In this document: in pieces, positions 13,388-25,833 of the stretch
Layout: every line of letters starts with the position of its first letter
Position numbering within the stretch: position 1 is the first letter of the stretch
From: Paramecium tetraurelia
Lineage: Eukaryota > Ciliophora > Oligohymenophorea > Peniculida > Parameciidae
Length of the DNA: 64,000 bases
NCBI RefSeq assembly: GCF_000165425.1
Contig: NW_001799037.1
Coordinates: 80,166-144,165, forward strand
Direction: 5' to 3'
Position numbers and translations under genes: made by a program
Notes under the pieces: generated by a model
What the model was told of the DNA's origin: nothing
Seen by the model: the letters and a program-made list of their open reading frames with translations, nothing else
Databases searched by the model: none

Positions 13388-13427
13388 TGATAAAATTATT
13401 AATTATCTATTTATTTTAACTTATACA

Positions 13428-16400
13428 TCAAACTAGTTAGAAGCAAATAAACATCAAAAGAGTTAACTATTGAAAAAGACCTATTCCAAACGAACTTTGT
13501 GTAGTTTAATTAGGAGTGTCATTGCCTTTGGTAGAATTTTAAGGTTTTTCAATTTTCGTACATGAAACGCATTAGGAAGTGCTTGGGTTCCAGTAATAAT
13601 TATATTGTGTTAAAGTAAAACAAGTATTTTAATTGTAAGAACTTAAGTCTGCACTTTCAATACATTTATTCGTTTTGGTGCTCCAAGCACATAATGTGAT
13701 CTATTTATTGATAGTATTGATCAGAGGTTTACATCCAATGTCACTATTGCTATTTGGATTTAATAATGAGCAATCCATTTAATTACATTGAGAATTTTAA
13801 ACTGTTCCATTAATTAAAGCTTCTGGTATAAATGCACAACCAAAGTTCTTACAATTTTTTTCAATTGAATTTGCCTAACTACAAGAATCCATTTGTAAGC
13901 AATTTGAAGTACTATTTACCTACTCTTACCATATACAAGTCGATTTATCTTTAGAAACATTGTCATTGCATTAAAATTAGCTCTTATAATTATTACAGCT
14001 GTCAAAATTAATACAAGCTTAATTAGCAGAATCATATGCACAACCTACATTTTAACACATTTACTATTCTGTTATACCAGTATAATCAGAGCAAACCTTA
14101 ACCCTGCATTTACTTAGCTAAGCATCATAAAAACAAGCAATGTTATCAAACGCTATTACACAGCCTGGAGATTCGTATTTACTACATTCCAATAAATCAA
14201 TACAATTAATTCCATTGGTTGTGCATTTAGTCGATTACTTTTAGCAGTCTTGATGAGTTGTTAGTAAGGCATTTTAACACTTCCAAGGAGAACATGTGGA
14301 ATTATCCCAGAAACATCTTCCATCAGTACCCCCAGCTTCACAAGAATCCTAATCTTTAATCATAGTGCATTGCACCTTTTCTACACAAGTCTCTTTGTTA
14401 GTAGTACATTTAATATTGTATGCTTAACATTCTACATGTGTTTTAAGTTGTAAATCTCCACATGCACCAAAGGTTTGACATACTTATTTAATGGCATTAT
14501 AGCCACATATCTTATCATCTACTCCAACTGATTAATTACAATTTTCTTAAGTAAATTATGGACAAGGTAATTTATGTTTACAAGTCTCACTCCCATCTGA
14601 ATAGCATTTATCACTAATACTGGAACAAATAAAATTATCTTAGGCAATTTCTGCAGCATTTTTAGGGATAGCATTCCCAATATCATCTCTTTTGATTTCT
14701 AATAAGAAATCTTCACACTTATTAAATTTGATACACTTTTTCTAATTGTTATCCCAGATACAAGCATTTCCAGTTGAATCTGTAGTGCATGTGGTTCTAG
14801 ATCTAAGTGATTAACATTCATAAAATGTTGAATCTTTACAGCCACCAAGATTATCATATTGACAACTATCTCCGAAAATACTACAAACATCTTAGCTTCC
14901 TTGAGTTTCTATCATATTGCAAGTGGCTGTAACACAAATTTCATTAACCCACAAGCAGAATCTTCCTGGTGCAGTAGTCAAAGTTTATTCACAAGCCATT
15001 CTATTATCTATTGATTTGCATGATTAAATAGAAGATTAACATTTCTTCATTATGCCATTGAATAAACAATTTTTTGTGTAGGCTTTGCATGCTTATTCAT
15101 TAGCTGTACTAGATTCTTAACAAGTTTTAGCTATGCACTTATCAGCTTGAGTCTTGCTTCTTCCAGTACATTTACCATCTAGTCCAATTAATTTTTCACA
15201 TTCTTAAAAAGTACCAGTGTAGGAATCACAATTTTATAATTTATCTGTGCAACCTTATCCATTAGTTAAACATGTAGATAAGTATGCTTAACAGTCTTCA
15301 TCTGTTTTTGTAGTAGTTGGAGCAGTATTACAAGTTTATTCTATGCACTTCTCAGCATTGGTTGGATCTTAGATACAAGTCTTTTTATTAATTGAAATAA
15401 TAGTTTCACATTTCGATGTATATTAATCACATTGTTTTAATGAGGTAACACAATTCTATCCATCAAATTAACAACTAGGATTTGTTGAAGTACAAGTAGC
15501 GAGGCTTGGTTATTAAATAATTTCACAAGGAGTTGGTTGACATTAATCCGATGCTTCGTTTTCAAAGCATTTCCCATCTAATCCTTTATATTTGAAGCAT
15601 CCATCAGACTTCTTATAAGTGTTGCACGGCTATAATGTAGTTGTACATTTCACTCCATTTGATATACACAATTTTGGAGAGTTGGTGTCTCTTGATGAAT
15701 ACTTATTGCATTATTCATCTGAGTCAAAATTATGACTTGAACAAATGTCTAATGCACAAACTTTAGATCCTTCGGTTTCTGGTTTACACTAGCCTTCTTA
15801 ACTTATGTATTGATCACAAGTTGAGTTCTCCAGAATTTTCAATTATTTGCAAGTACCAACCAGTGTTGAAACACATTAAACCCCATTGGATATGCATTTT
15901 AAGTTTGGACTTGCTTTCTTGCATTCATCATCGGTTGTTCCCTTGAAATCTTCACAATTTGGATCCTTACACTATTGAGTATTTGAATTAATTTAACAAT
16001 CTCCATTAATTCCTTTATAACTCAAGCATTCATCAATTGTATAACCCAAACAGGAGCTCAAGGAGTCAACACATTTTTGTTTATTTGATAAGCATGTGGA
16101 TTTATACTTTTTACATGCCTCATCTGATGACGCATCTGGAGCCAATTTACAAGTTCTGAGTTGACACTTATTAGTATTATTATTGACTTCACATTATCCA
16201 TCCTTTGATAAGATGTTGAGACAATCCTCGACGTTGTAAGAATCACAATTCGCAAGTTCCTTCACGCATGTCTTTTTATCTGTAATGCACACTTGATTTA
16301 GCAGCACTTTGTTACAGTCTTCATTTGTTTTCTTAGGATAATTTTTGCATTCCTTCTCCTTGCATTATTTAGTCTAAGTGTCGTACATACACAAGCCTTC

Positions 16401-16838
16401 TCCATTTAGTTGTTTGACAGATTCACAACCTGACTATTTGTCCTCACCTACATATTCACTACAGACCCTTTCGTCTGTGCAATACTAATTAACAAGTGAC
16501 CAATTGCATAACATCGAGTACTTTTGGCATTCTACATTTGATGTTGCAATGTATGATTAGCAATTACTAAAAACTACACATTTCTTGTCTACAAAGGCAC
16601 ATCCTCTTTGCTTAGCACATCTTCCTCCATCTATTATAGAAGAGCAAAGTGTAGAGGAATAAGCAACTAATTTAGCCTAATTACAACTCTTCGATGACAA
16701 ATCCCATTCGCAGGTACTAAGTTAGTTACAGTCGTAAGCTGTTAAAATAGCAGAGCATTAGCAAATGTTATTACTTACAGTTAATGATTAGCTCACTCTC
16801 AAATACAAAACAATCAGTATCATTAATATTTGCGTCAT
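13428..16838 (-). CDS. Complete cysteine-rich surface-antigen-like protein, likely GPI-anchored
   Basis: 1,136 aa in a single exon from ATG 16836-16838 to TGA 13428-13430. It begins with a signal peptide (MTQILMILIVLYLRVSQS). About 1,050 residues of closely spaced Cys follow, with modules such as C.W, C...C and LN..AC related to the PSA repeats of the gene at 1-7651. A Thr/Ser/Asn-rich stretch then leads to a hydrophobic C-terminal end (FGIGLFQQLTLLMFICFQLV is the last 20 residues). That tail, with no charged residues after it, is what GPI-attachment signals look like in Paramecium surface antigens. Role in the surface coat is inferred from the family. It converges on CFAP91, 40 bp away. Confidence 0.88.
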
Positions 16839-17250
16839 TTAAGTTTCAGATTATTAAATTCTAATTATAGTGAATACATCATAACTTATATAATTATATT
16901 AAGGTAAAAGATATTTCATAATACATTGCGGGTCAAAATATTTTCTGTCATGTTCTTTTTTATTTTCAATAATTTTCATGATTTCTAATAATCATAATTT
17001 CTAGATCTATATTTCTGTTCTTTAGACTTGTTTCAACATTAGATTCTATTAAATATCATCAATTTGATCTCATTATTCAACATTAAATCTAAAATAATAA
17101 ATTCAGTATGCTATGGAGATCTGAGAATTTAAGAAACTAGAAACTAATTTCAAATTTGAATAGATGTTTGGACAATTTAAGTATAGCATAATTACTCTAC
17201 TATGTATTATGAAATCACAAATTAATAAATTAAAAGATATAGACTAAAAT
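16839..17250 (+). other. AT-rich intergenic region
   Basis: About 410 bp between the antigen start and the stop of the next minus-strand gene. It must hold the antigen promoter. I see no reading frame or repeat worth calling. Confidence 0.4.
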
Positions 17251-18716
17251 TCAACTACTAATTTCATTATGATTATTAAAATTCAAGGTTCTTTTTTGTC
17301 TACTGCCTCGTCTGAACATTAGATGAGATTAAGGAGGTTCAAAGTAATCATTATTAAGATTAGGAGGTTTTTCAGATGGACTTTTGGAAAATATATTGAA
17401 GTCTTTCTTTAGAGAAATCACTTTTATAGTCTTTGGAGATCTTTGAGATTATTTAGAGTTTATCCTAAATCTACTTGAGTTTTGATTCAAAATTCCTATT
17501 AATTGAATGCCTAAATTTCTTTAGGTTTTTTGATTTTCTTGATCAAATATTGGATGAGCCAATAATTGCTTGCAAGTTTTAGTTTTTAACCCTTAATAAA
17601 AAATTGAATTTAAGAAATCGAAACACAAATCTGACAAAGGAGGATCTATAAATTATAAATCTTCAGCTCCTCTGAATTTATTCATCATAGCATCATCAAT
17701 TACTTGATTTACCTAAAACTATTTCCCTGTCAGCAAATTGTGCATCACTATTCCCAAAGATAGAACATCAAATTTAATATAATATAGAATTTATTTCTCT
17801 GGATTCAGTGGTATTGTTTATTCATCTTTCTGATCTCCTTCATTAATTTAAACAGCCTAGTTAAAATCGATTAAACAAGGATTTGAGAAGTCATTCTTAT
17901 TTTTAAAAATAATGCTTTAAGTACTAATCTATTTATGAAATATGTTGAGATCATGCAAGTACGATACAGCTTGGAATAGAGGTTTCATTATTATCAAAAT
18001 TTCTTATTCTGAAAGAGCCTATTATTTTTCAGTAATGGTAGCAAGTTTTTCACCCTTGAATAATTCCAAAATTAAGTATATATGATTATTGCTCTCATAG
18101 ACTTCATAGATCTTCAATAGATTTTGGTTATCCAAGCAGCGGATTATCTTCAATTCTTTTAAGAACTTTTTAGCTTCAAATTTATTTATTAGTAACCTCT
18201 TCTTATCAAATACTTTGACTGCATACTCATACTTTGTCAATTTGTTTCTTGCTCTATAGACCTAATATTTTGTAAAAAGATATACAATTGTTGAATATCC
18301 CTCTCCCAGTTTATTTAAAAGTTAATACTTCTATATAAAATCGAACTGTATGGTATATTTCTTCATTATTTCAATCCACTAGTCTGATAAGCCAAAAATA
18401 TCTAAATCCACTCCATTTTTTGATAGTTTGATCCCAAATAGTCCTGTTTTTGGATGTATGATTTTTTACATACAAACATTCTTTAAATTGATAAATTTCT
18501 ATTTTAAAAATCAATTTATTATACATCTTCACCAAATCTAATGAAATTTGATCCTAATGCCAAATTTTTTATTACTAATCTGTTTTAATAACTAATCTAG
18601 AACTCACCTTTGTATAAGGGAACAAAAGGATGAATGGAATGGAACGAATATAAAGAAGTATGATCATTGAAAAAGGAATCTGCTGAACTAATTTACAATA
18701 GTTATTGTTTTATCAT
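17251..18716 (-). CDS. PH-domain pseudokinase (catalytic loop destroyed)
   Basis: 471 aa, three exons; introns at 18499-18524 and 18262-18285. Residues about 40-130 form a PH-like domain ending in a Trp helix (DQWIEIMKKY). The kinase-like domain has a Gly loop GEGYST and the beta-3 Lys (YAVKVF), but the catalytic loop reads FHKQISTQSI where HRDLKPENI is expected: the catalytic Asp, the Lys and the Asn are all replaced. DFG is DFN, and the activation segment is short with no clear APE. The tail is Ser/Arg-rich and ends at TGA 17251-17253. Family knowledge: this combination cannot perform normal phosphotransfer, so a scaffold or allosteric role is inferred. Closest relatives in the window are at 19052, 40930 and 47405. 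Confidence 0.85.
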
Positions 18717-19051
18717 ATAAATTTTATTGTTTTTAAAAATAAATCATTATTTCCTATATTTTATAATCATACTCTTCAAACCAAATTTATTTATGTAATT
18801 ATTTTGTATTCCAATATAACCTTATGGAAAATAGAATTTCCTTAAATATCTTAAGAAGAATACCTATTTTATGATGGTATATTTAAAATCATGTAGAATG
18901 CATAAAAAATCTTTAGAATAAAATGTGATTTTTACCTAAATCATCTCAAATTCTGTAAAAAGTCAAAACGCTACTAAAGAAAATATGATCGGAATTTTAA
19001 GAGAATTAACTTTGATTTAAGAATTGAGAGAAATCATGATATTATTATAAT
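18717..19051 (+). other. AT-rich spacer between two pseudokinase genes
   Basis: About 335 bp, strongly AT-rich, with no supported gene. Contains the presumed promoter of the 17251-18716 gene. Confidence 0.4.
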
Positions 19052-20558
19052 TCACCAAACTTTTTACTTTATCTTAGGCATTAGATTCATCCTGGGTAGT
19101 TAATAAAGATTACTTGGTCTTCTTTATGAGTTTTATGAGGGTGGATTGGCTCCATTATCAATCCTATTGAATTTAGATATCTTTAGTGGTAATAATATGT
19201 TTTTTTTAATTCTGTTTGATAAACTTCTTGAGTCGCTTTTTCTTTCTTAAATATTAGGCAACGTATTAACCCTCGATCGAATCTCCATTGATTCATCTTC
19301 GTTTTCGCTTTACACACTTTATCTTCTAATCTCATTTAAAGTTTGATATTTGAGAATAAAATTAGATGGCTCTATTTATTTCTTGAATATATCATTTTTT
19401 AACACCTCTAAAGGTGTATTTGTATCACTTAGTTACAATTCAAAATCAATTAATAGCAATTGTTAAAGTAAGATTTCTAATTCCTTACTAATTTATTAGA
19501 AATTTAGCATGCTTTTAATATCGTCCAATTGACTAGGTAAATTATATTGATTGTATTGATGGCCAGTAAGCAACCTTATTAAGATAATACCCAATTATTG
19601 TAGGTCAGAGGCGTGAGTTTTATCAGTTTTTAAGGAATTTCTTTGACTCATCATTTTTTTGGTTGAGTTCCTGGCAGCATTAATCGACATCACTTTGGAA
19701 TAATGCAGTAGGCATAGTGAATCTAAGTCTTATTCGCTCTTGAAGCCTATGGCCTTGAGGTTGACATCGCCATGTATTAATCCTTTTTTATGCATCTCTT
19801 GCAATCCATTTAAGGTTTATTTCACTATGAATATGATTTGTTATTAATTAAAGGTGGTTGATTAAAGCTTACTTTCTAGGGTTCCACCTTCAACCAATTC
19901 TTCTACTACATAGAGATGGTTCGCACTCTCAAAGGTTTCTAATAGACGAATTAAATTTTTATGATCGAATTGCCTTTTGATATGAATTTGCCTTTTGACT
20001 AGCTCAAGGAAGGCTGGAGAATTTTGCAATTTTAATTTATCATAAATCCTAACAGCATTTAACTATCCAGTTAGTTTATTTCTAATTTTGAAAACCTTTG
20101 TAGAAATTTAAAGTGATACATACTTGCAATTGGCTTCCCTCTCCAATTTTTTTGATTATTTTATATTTTTATTACAAATTTGTTTAGATTGTATACTTTC
20201 TTAAGACCTCAACCCAATTTTGGATGTCTCCATATACATCCAGTTTTTCATTGTTTTTACTTAATCTAAATCCTGATTGAGAAGTTCTTGGATGGTACAC
20301 CAACTCTAGAAATAGATTCCTAACATCGAGAAATTTCTGTTTAATAATTGAGATAATTCTTACATCATCTCCAAATTTCAGATAGTAACCTCCCAAATAT
20401 ATTGTCTTTTATATGAACCTATTCCTATTAACAACAGAGAGTTCATCTGATAGTTGGAATTGGATCAGCATCTGAGGTCTTTGAATCCAAAATTCCGGAC
20501 TGTCTTCTAAGATAGACTATGTTAAATTGATGGGCTTGTTATTTTGGGATTTAATCAT
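19052..20558 (-). CDS. Second PH-domain pseudokinase (beta-3 Lys and DFG lost)
   Basis: 483 aa, three exons; introns at 20337-20363 and 20096-20123 sit at the same places as in the neighbouring paralogue. The N-terminal PH-like domain ends NWVEVLRKY. In the kinase-like part the Gly loop is GEGSQL, the ATP-positioning Lys is Arg (NAVRIY), the catalytic loop is IHGDVNLKAI (Asp kept, Lys and Asn lost), and the position of DFG reads LHYS, so the Mg-binding Asp is absent. The Ser/Arg-rich tail ends at TGA 19052-19054. Three separate catalytic defects make it a predicted dead kinase. Tandem duplication with the gene just downstream is the simplest origin. Confidence 0.85.
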
Positions 20559-20683
20559 TTAAATAATATAACATTCTTTTGGATGAATAATTATCAATAG
20601 CAAGAGTCGTAGGTATAAAGAAATACACAAATAAACGTAGTCTTGGTTTTGAACAGCATAATTATATCATTATTTATATATTC

Positions 20684-21265
20684 ATGAAATTTTAATATAA
20701 ATAATATTAACTTCAATTTGAATTCACCAAATAACTTAGTGCTGAACAACTAGCAAACTTCAAGTTTATAGTTAAGAACCCTTCAATTAAAATAAATATG
20801 TATATATGCTCTATTTACAGCTTACTCAATAATCAGAAAAAGATTTGAACCTACTCCATTTGCCATTTATTTTGCTCAACAAATGTAAGGATAAAGTAAA
20901 ACAACGATTAAGTAAATTAGCTATTTAATTATCACCTATCAAACTGCTTTTAAGGCTTTAAAGTTTCATAATCTCCGTAATATTTTCAATTCAGAAGCAT
21001 TTGAAGCAATTATGTAACACATCATTTATTTTAAAACTGCTTAAATGATCGTATCCAAATATCTTAGGAATTCATATCAACATTCATCAATATATTGTTA
21101 AACACATGTATATCTAATCTAATTAAGAATGAATTTAGTTATACAGAAGGTGCCAAAGATTGGGTCTCTCCTGTTTTAAGAGTCAGATTAAATATAATTA
21201 TTAAATATTAAAAATAGTATGTGCAAAGTATGATTTTGATAGATTAATAAGAGAGGGAAGCATGA
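20684..21265 (+). CDS. Unknown small protein, exon model uncertain
   Basis: A coding stretch is clear from about 20837 to 21265 (ends TGA 21263-21265), e.g. FEPTPFAIYFAQQMQGQSK followed by helical sequence. A preceding exon from ATG 20684 reads QLSAEQLANFKFIVKNPSIK; joining it needs a 37-nt intron (20800-20836), longer than usual, while the more typical 21-nt choice (20800-20820) puts that exon out of frame. A 20-nt intron near 21108-21127 is likely (GTATATC...TTAAG). Predicted 174 aa. I recognise no domain; a basic, aromatic N-terminus could be a mitochondrial or DNA-binding (HMG-like) protein, but this is a guess. It lies 109 bp upstream of the uS10 gene on the same strand. Confidence 0.5.
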
Positions 21266-21374
21266 ATAGGAAGAGTTGGAGGGTTTGTGAATATAATAAT
21301 ATAATAAATGAACATATAGAGGAAATATATTTTAAATCTTTTATTAAAAATATATTTTAAAAACATAAAATATT

Positions 21375-21792
21375 ATGGCTGACTTGAAAGAGAAGAAAGT
21401 AGAAGATGAACAATAGACAAAAAAAATTAGAATGATTGTTACATCAAGAAATGCTTAAGATTTGGAAAATTTCACTAATCAAGTTACTGAAAAGGCTAGA
21501 GTGATCTAAGTATTGATTGCATTTCAACATTAAGAGAGATCAAGGCTAACAAGTTGTATTCAAAGGACCAGTCAGAATGCCAACAAAGCATCTTAAAATG
21601 ACAGTCAGAAAGAGTCCTTGCGGTGAAGGTTCAAAGACTTGGGATAGATTTGAAATGAGAGTAATACAATTAATTAAGAATTAGATTCACAAAAGAGTAA
21701 TTGATTTCTAATGCACTTTACCAACTTTCAAGGATATTACAAACTTCAAAATCGGTCCAGGAATTAATGTTGAGTTGAACGTAGAATAATGA
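21375..21792 (+). CDS. RPS20: Small-subunit ribosomal protein uS10 (RPS20)
   Basis: 122 aa; introns at 21510-21534 and 21661-21684; TGA 21790-21792. The sequence aligns by eye over its length with eukaryotic RPS20: IVTSRNAQDLE, then [40 protein letters not shown] and a C-terminal [15 protein letters not shown]. The second intron interrupts the conserved EMR|IHKR. uS10 is a component of the 40S head. Normal length for the family. Confidence 0.97.
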
Positions 21793-21848
21793 TTAGTGAT
21801 AATATTAAATTATACATTAAACATAAATACATTAATAATTTTAGTATT

Positions 21849-23692
21849 ATGTTATAGAGAATTTAACCTCAAATTGGAAATAATTAGCCAATACATAACA
21901 CTCTTGAAGAAATGTCGATAGGACAAGATTATACGAACTTTGTCGTCCTTGAAAATTCAATTTTTAAGACAGTATTTAAAATAGAATAAACTAAGATTTA
22001 TGAATGCATCCGAATATAATCAGCACAAAAATACATAGTTTATCAATTGAAGTATCAATAATATTAACAAAGCCACTCTGTTTAATCAGTTTCCCCTCAA
22101 TATATTCAAAAACTCAACTAATACAAGCTCGTAAACCTCATTCATCCAGAAAATATCTATTATTAAGAAAACTGCATTTTTATGACATAATAGCAATGTT
22201 TAAACACCTTTTAGCTATAGAACTGTAGACAAAAATTAAATAAATAATTACAATTGTTCTTAGTAACATAACTTTGCATAAGTTTTAATAATATTTTATA
22301 CCATATTTTTATAGCATTATAAGAACTCGAGAGACGGAGCTTCCCCCCTTATATATTGAGTCCCAATAACATTTACATTATCGAAGGTGTATTGCACCTT
22401 AGTTTGATGCATTTCAATTTTCAAGAAACAGGATAGTAAACCTTTGATTCATTTAAGAAATTCGGTAAATCTTAATTGTGTATTCTAAGTCAATTAATAT
22501 TTTCACTTAGATGATTACTGTAAGGATAATTTTGAAAAAACAACTGATTATCTCTTATCAAATATATAGATTGATGATTCAGGATGCAATTCTTTGAACT
22601 ATATCAAAAAGTTGCTTTAGATTAATTATTTAAAACTAGAATAAGCTGGATATAATTCCTTTATATATTCATCATCAAGACCTCCTTTATTTTAAATTTA
22701 TCCTCACATTAAAGATCAAATCATTATTAAAGTTCTCAGGATAAATGATGACAATGATGAAGATGTAAATAAATATCGATATTCTTAAAATGAAAGAGAA
22801 TTAATGTTCAATGAATAACTTAATGACAACATCAAATTTGCAACTTTTTGTGCTTATATTCGAATCCAAAAGATTCCCTTCTTTTTTTTCTAGAAGTATC
22901 CCTTAACTTTGCAGCAATTATTTGAGGAATCCTCAAAAACAACTGACCATCCTCTTTAAAAATTGCAATACAATTTTGCTATGCAGCTAGCCTTAGCCTT
23001 AAAGGAATTACATAGGTTGCAAATTTTACACAGGGATATTAAACCTGAAAATGTATTCATTACAAATCTAGATTATCATAAAGCCAATCTTAAAATAGCA
23101 GATTTTGATAGGTCTAGGAAAATAGATTAATAGGATTGTTAAGAGTAAGTTTCAGAAGGTGATTATACAGTCTTTTCTAGTACTTATAATTATAATCCTC
23201 CTGAAGCTTTTAAAACCTAGTATGGTTATTCAAGTGACGTATGGCAATTCGGATTGACTTGTAATGTTGTATTCAAAATATTTAGTATTCCAAATGGCAA
23301 ACAATGGAGTCTATCCACCAGTCAAGGAATAGCTAGTCTTTTTAGATGACGACTATCGCAAAATAAATCTAGATTTTATCAAGAATGTATTATAAGATAA
23401 ACAAAATATTAATTAAGCTTATATTAATTTAATCTCAAGATGCCTAGAATATGAGAGTGATAAAAGGATCACTTTAAATAAATTTATATATGATTTAGGT
23501 CAAATTAGAATTGATATGGCTGATGAAGATGATATTGTGGAACCTTATTATTATCATACATCAGAATAAAGCACATGCAATTTTGACTCTTCAGTTTGTT
23601 GGACAAATTTTTCCTTGAAAAGCCCCAATTGGAGTTTAAATAAACTAGCATAATCGCTTGGAGATACATCAATATTATTCAAGGATTAATGA
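21849..23692 (+). CDS. Protein kinase with DFD in place of DFG and a long N-terminal region
   Basis: 598 aa if one gene; introns at about 22489-22510 (alternative start 22480) and 23261-23285. The C-terminal half has the kinase features IIIKVLR (beta-3 Lys), ILHRDIKPENVF, IADFDRSRK (DFD instead of DFG), a Pro-Pro-Glu (NPPEAF) at the APE position and VWQFGLTLF. HRD and the Asn are intact, so activity is possible. The N-terminal half (21849-22488) contains a stretch (PPYILSPNNIYII) that faintly resembles another catalytic loop, suggesting a degenerate first kinase module, but that is weak. Ends TGA 23690-23692, 24 bp from the convergent ribophorin gene. Confidence 0.75.
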
Positions 23693-23716
23693 TTTAATAT
23701 ATGAATTTTAAATGTA

Positions 23717-25213
23717 TCACTCTTTTAATTTTAAAGTCTATAAATCTAATCTTCTTAAATATATTATAGACAGAAATGCAAATAAAAAGGTTCCGAAAAT
23801 CATTAAAGGTTCCCTCAAAATCGATGTTCCAGAAAGTCGATAAGTGATCTATTTTAGAAATTAAACATTACAATAATCTGCTTATTATCATATTGACTTG
23901 TAGTTGCCTTATTCAAAATTATGGTTGGCCTACCTACTGTATCAAAGTAAGAAAACAATAGTGTGTCATTCCTTTCCACTTACAAAGGTAGATCAACTTG
24001 GATATCATAAGCTCCTTCAGGTAAGGAAATTTAGAAGGTATATTTATCAGACACCACCTCCTTTACAGAGAAGGAGAAATTTAGTGTGAGTCTAAAATTG
24101 TTTCCATCTTGTTCTAAATATCTAATTTATATTGATGCCAAATACTTTTTGGTTGGTAAATTGTATCCTAAGGTAAAATTACTTCTCCATCCTCCAAATA
24201 TTGCAAATCTAGGTCTTAATTAGACTAAGGCTTAGTTTTCCCCATTAAGTTTCTAAGATGTTCATAGAATTGAAAATTACCCCTTTAGCAGCATTTGATG
24301 TGGAAATGTTTCCAATTTCATCTCTGTAATAAACACCCCAAGAATCATATGGGAGTGAGGCTGACAATTATTTCAAAGAGTGTTTGCCCACATTTGGATT
24401 GTATTTATTGAAATTGACTCTTCCGAATTCTCCTTTTAATTTGGCACCTTGATTTTCAATTGAATAATTTTCTTCGATTAAAATATTACCCCAATGAGAG
24501 ACCTCTACAATCTTAGAAGCCTTTGTAAAAATAGTCATTGGTGTGTTATTCTCTAAATGAATTGTGTGAATTTATGTAGTATAAGGCTTAACATCCTAGT
24601 AAGGTCCAAATTCTAGAAGTTAGTTTCTTTGAATTGCCGATTTTAGTGTGTAAGAACTTTAATTACATTAGATCTTTACATAATTTTAGGAGTTTCATAG
24701 TAAGTGATTTGATTCTTTACTAGATAAGGAGTGAAGAAATAGACTGAATCCAAGAATTAGACTAATTGCTCATCCTTAATTATTAATCTTTATATAATAC
24801 CTCTAATCCGATTTCTTTTGGTAATGGGTTAAATCTTTTATAAAATTGTTCACTTAATTCTACTTCTAAAGTGGAGCTAGGCTCTATTGGCTTATTCAAG
24901 GTGAATTCATAGACTGTGGCATTCTATTTGTATTTCACGTCCACGTCTTCAATCAGTTTTTTTGCATTGCACTCCTCTATATTGACATGATATAGTCTAT
25001 CTGCCAATACATTATGGATTGTATAATAAACCTTTTCAATTGGAATTACTCCATCATTTTAAAAAGTAATCTTAAAATTATTGTGATAGTTACTTTGGAT
25101 TGGATGCTGACGTATCTATCAGTTAATGACACTGTCCTCTCAATATTTGATATGGCAAAGTTTTTCTGAATTCGTAATGAGGATGCTAATGCTAAAAATA
25201 TCAAAAGCAGCAT
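23717..25213 (-). CDS. OST1: Ribophorin I, oligosaccharyltransferase subunit (OST1)
   Basis: 457 aa in six exons; introns at 25071-25093, 24775-24800, 24657-24679, 24253-24280 and 23849-23871. The start gives a signal peptide (MLLLIFLALASS). Diagnostic ribophorin blocks are present in order: VEVSHWGNILIEENYSIENQ, SWGVYYRDEIGNIST, LRPRFAIFGGWRSNFTLGYN, YFDTVGRPTII, and the end REPLMIFGTFLFAFLSIIYL, which is the single membrane helix, then a short basic tail. Ribophorin I is part of the ER complex that N-glycosylates nascent proteins. The tail is shorter than in animals, which carry a long cytosolic domain. Confidence 0.95.
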
Positions 25214-25410
25214 AATTAATATTATTTATTTTAGAAATTTTATTGATGAACATTTTCTATATAATTATTATCTACAAATATATATTTGTTTTGCTGCTGC
25301 AACAATCTCGAGATTCTTCTTAGAAATGCCCATATATACTTCAATTTAGCAAGGAAGTCATCATCTTCAACGAGAGTTTTTAATAGAAAGCCTTATTAAA
25401 ATTTAGACAT
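25201..25410 (-). CDS. Possible small ORF upstream of ribophorin I
   Basis: 69 codons from ATG 25408-25410 to TGA 25201-25203, overlapping the ribophorin start by 13 bases in another frame. The first 35 residues (FLLKTLVEDDDFLAKLKYIW) look protein-like and amphipathic; the rest is Asn/Gln-rich like translated non-coding DNA. A real gene may end at an unseen intron, or the frame may be chance. Confidence 0.3.
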
Positions 25411-25833
25411 TTATTTAGATTATTCTAACTTATTTGAATTTAATCTTGTAAGGTAGTTTTGTAAGGAATTAATGAATCATCAATAAGAAACCTTAAGATA
25501 CATTTCATTATTTAATCAAATTTTTGCTATGTAAATAATAATTATTATAAATTATATATATTTATTATAATTTATCATTCCGAATCGATGTCATTTATTA
25601 TATGACAAATCATACGATTTATTTCTAATTAAAATTACTTTAATGTATAATAGACCTTATTGTAATTAATTGCTCTGGACTTGTTCTTAACCTATTCAAA
25701 CAGCTTCTTTTGAGGCACTTTTATAATGATTTTTTATAAAAATATAAGTTTAATATTTATTGGGTGAATGAATAGGTGAAAGAAATAAGGAAATGACCTT
25801 AATATATCAAACAATGTAGAGTAAACAATATAA
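25411..25833 (-). other. Mostly AT-rich spacer with one protein-like stretch
   Basis: On the minus strand about 25575-25745 reads VPQKKLFEQVKNKSRAINYN and ends at TGA 25575-25577, but there is no ATG and no convincing exon upstream. It could be a 3' exon of the 25834-26227 gene joined by an unusual intron, or a remnant. The rest shows nothing. Confidence 0.25.

Noticed and set aside
14699-14890. Minus-strand frames at 14699-14890 and 16058-16255
   Set aside because: Out of frame with the continuous 1,136-codon antigen ORF that covers them.
22004-22228. 74-codon plus-strand frame
   Set aside because: Different frame from the kinase gene that runs through 21849-23692.
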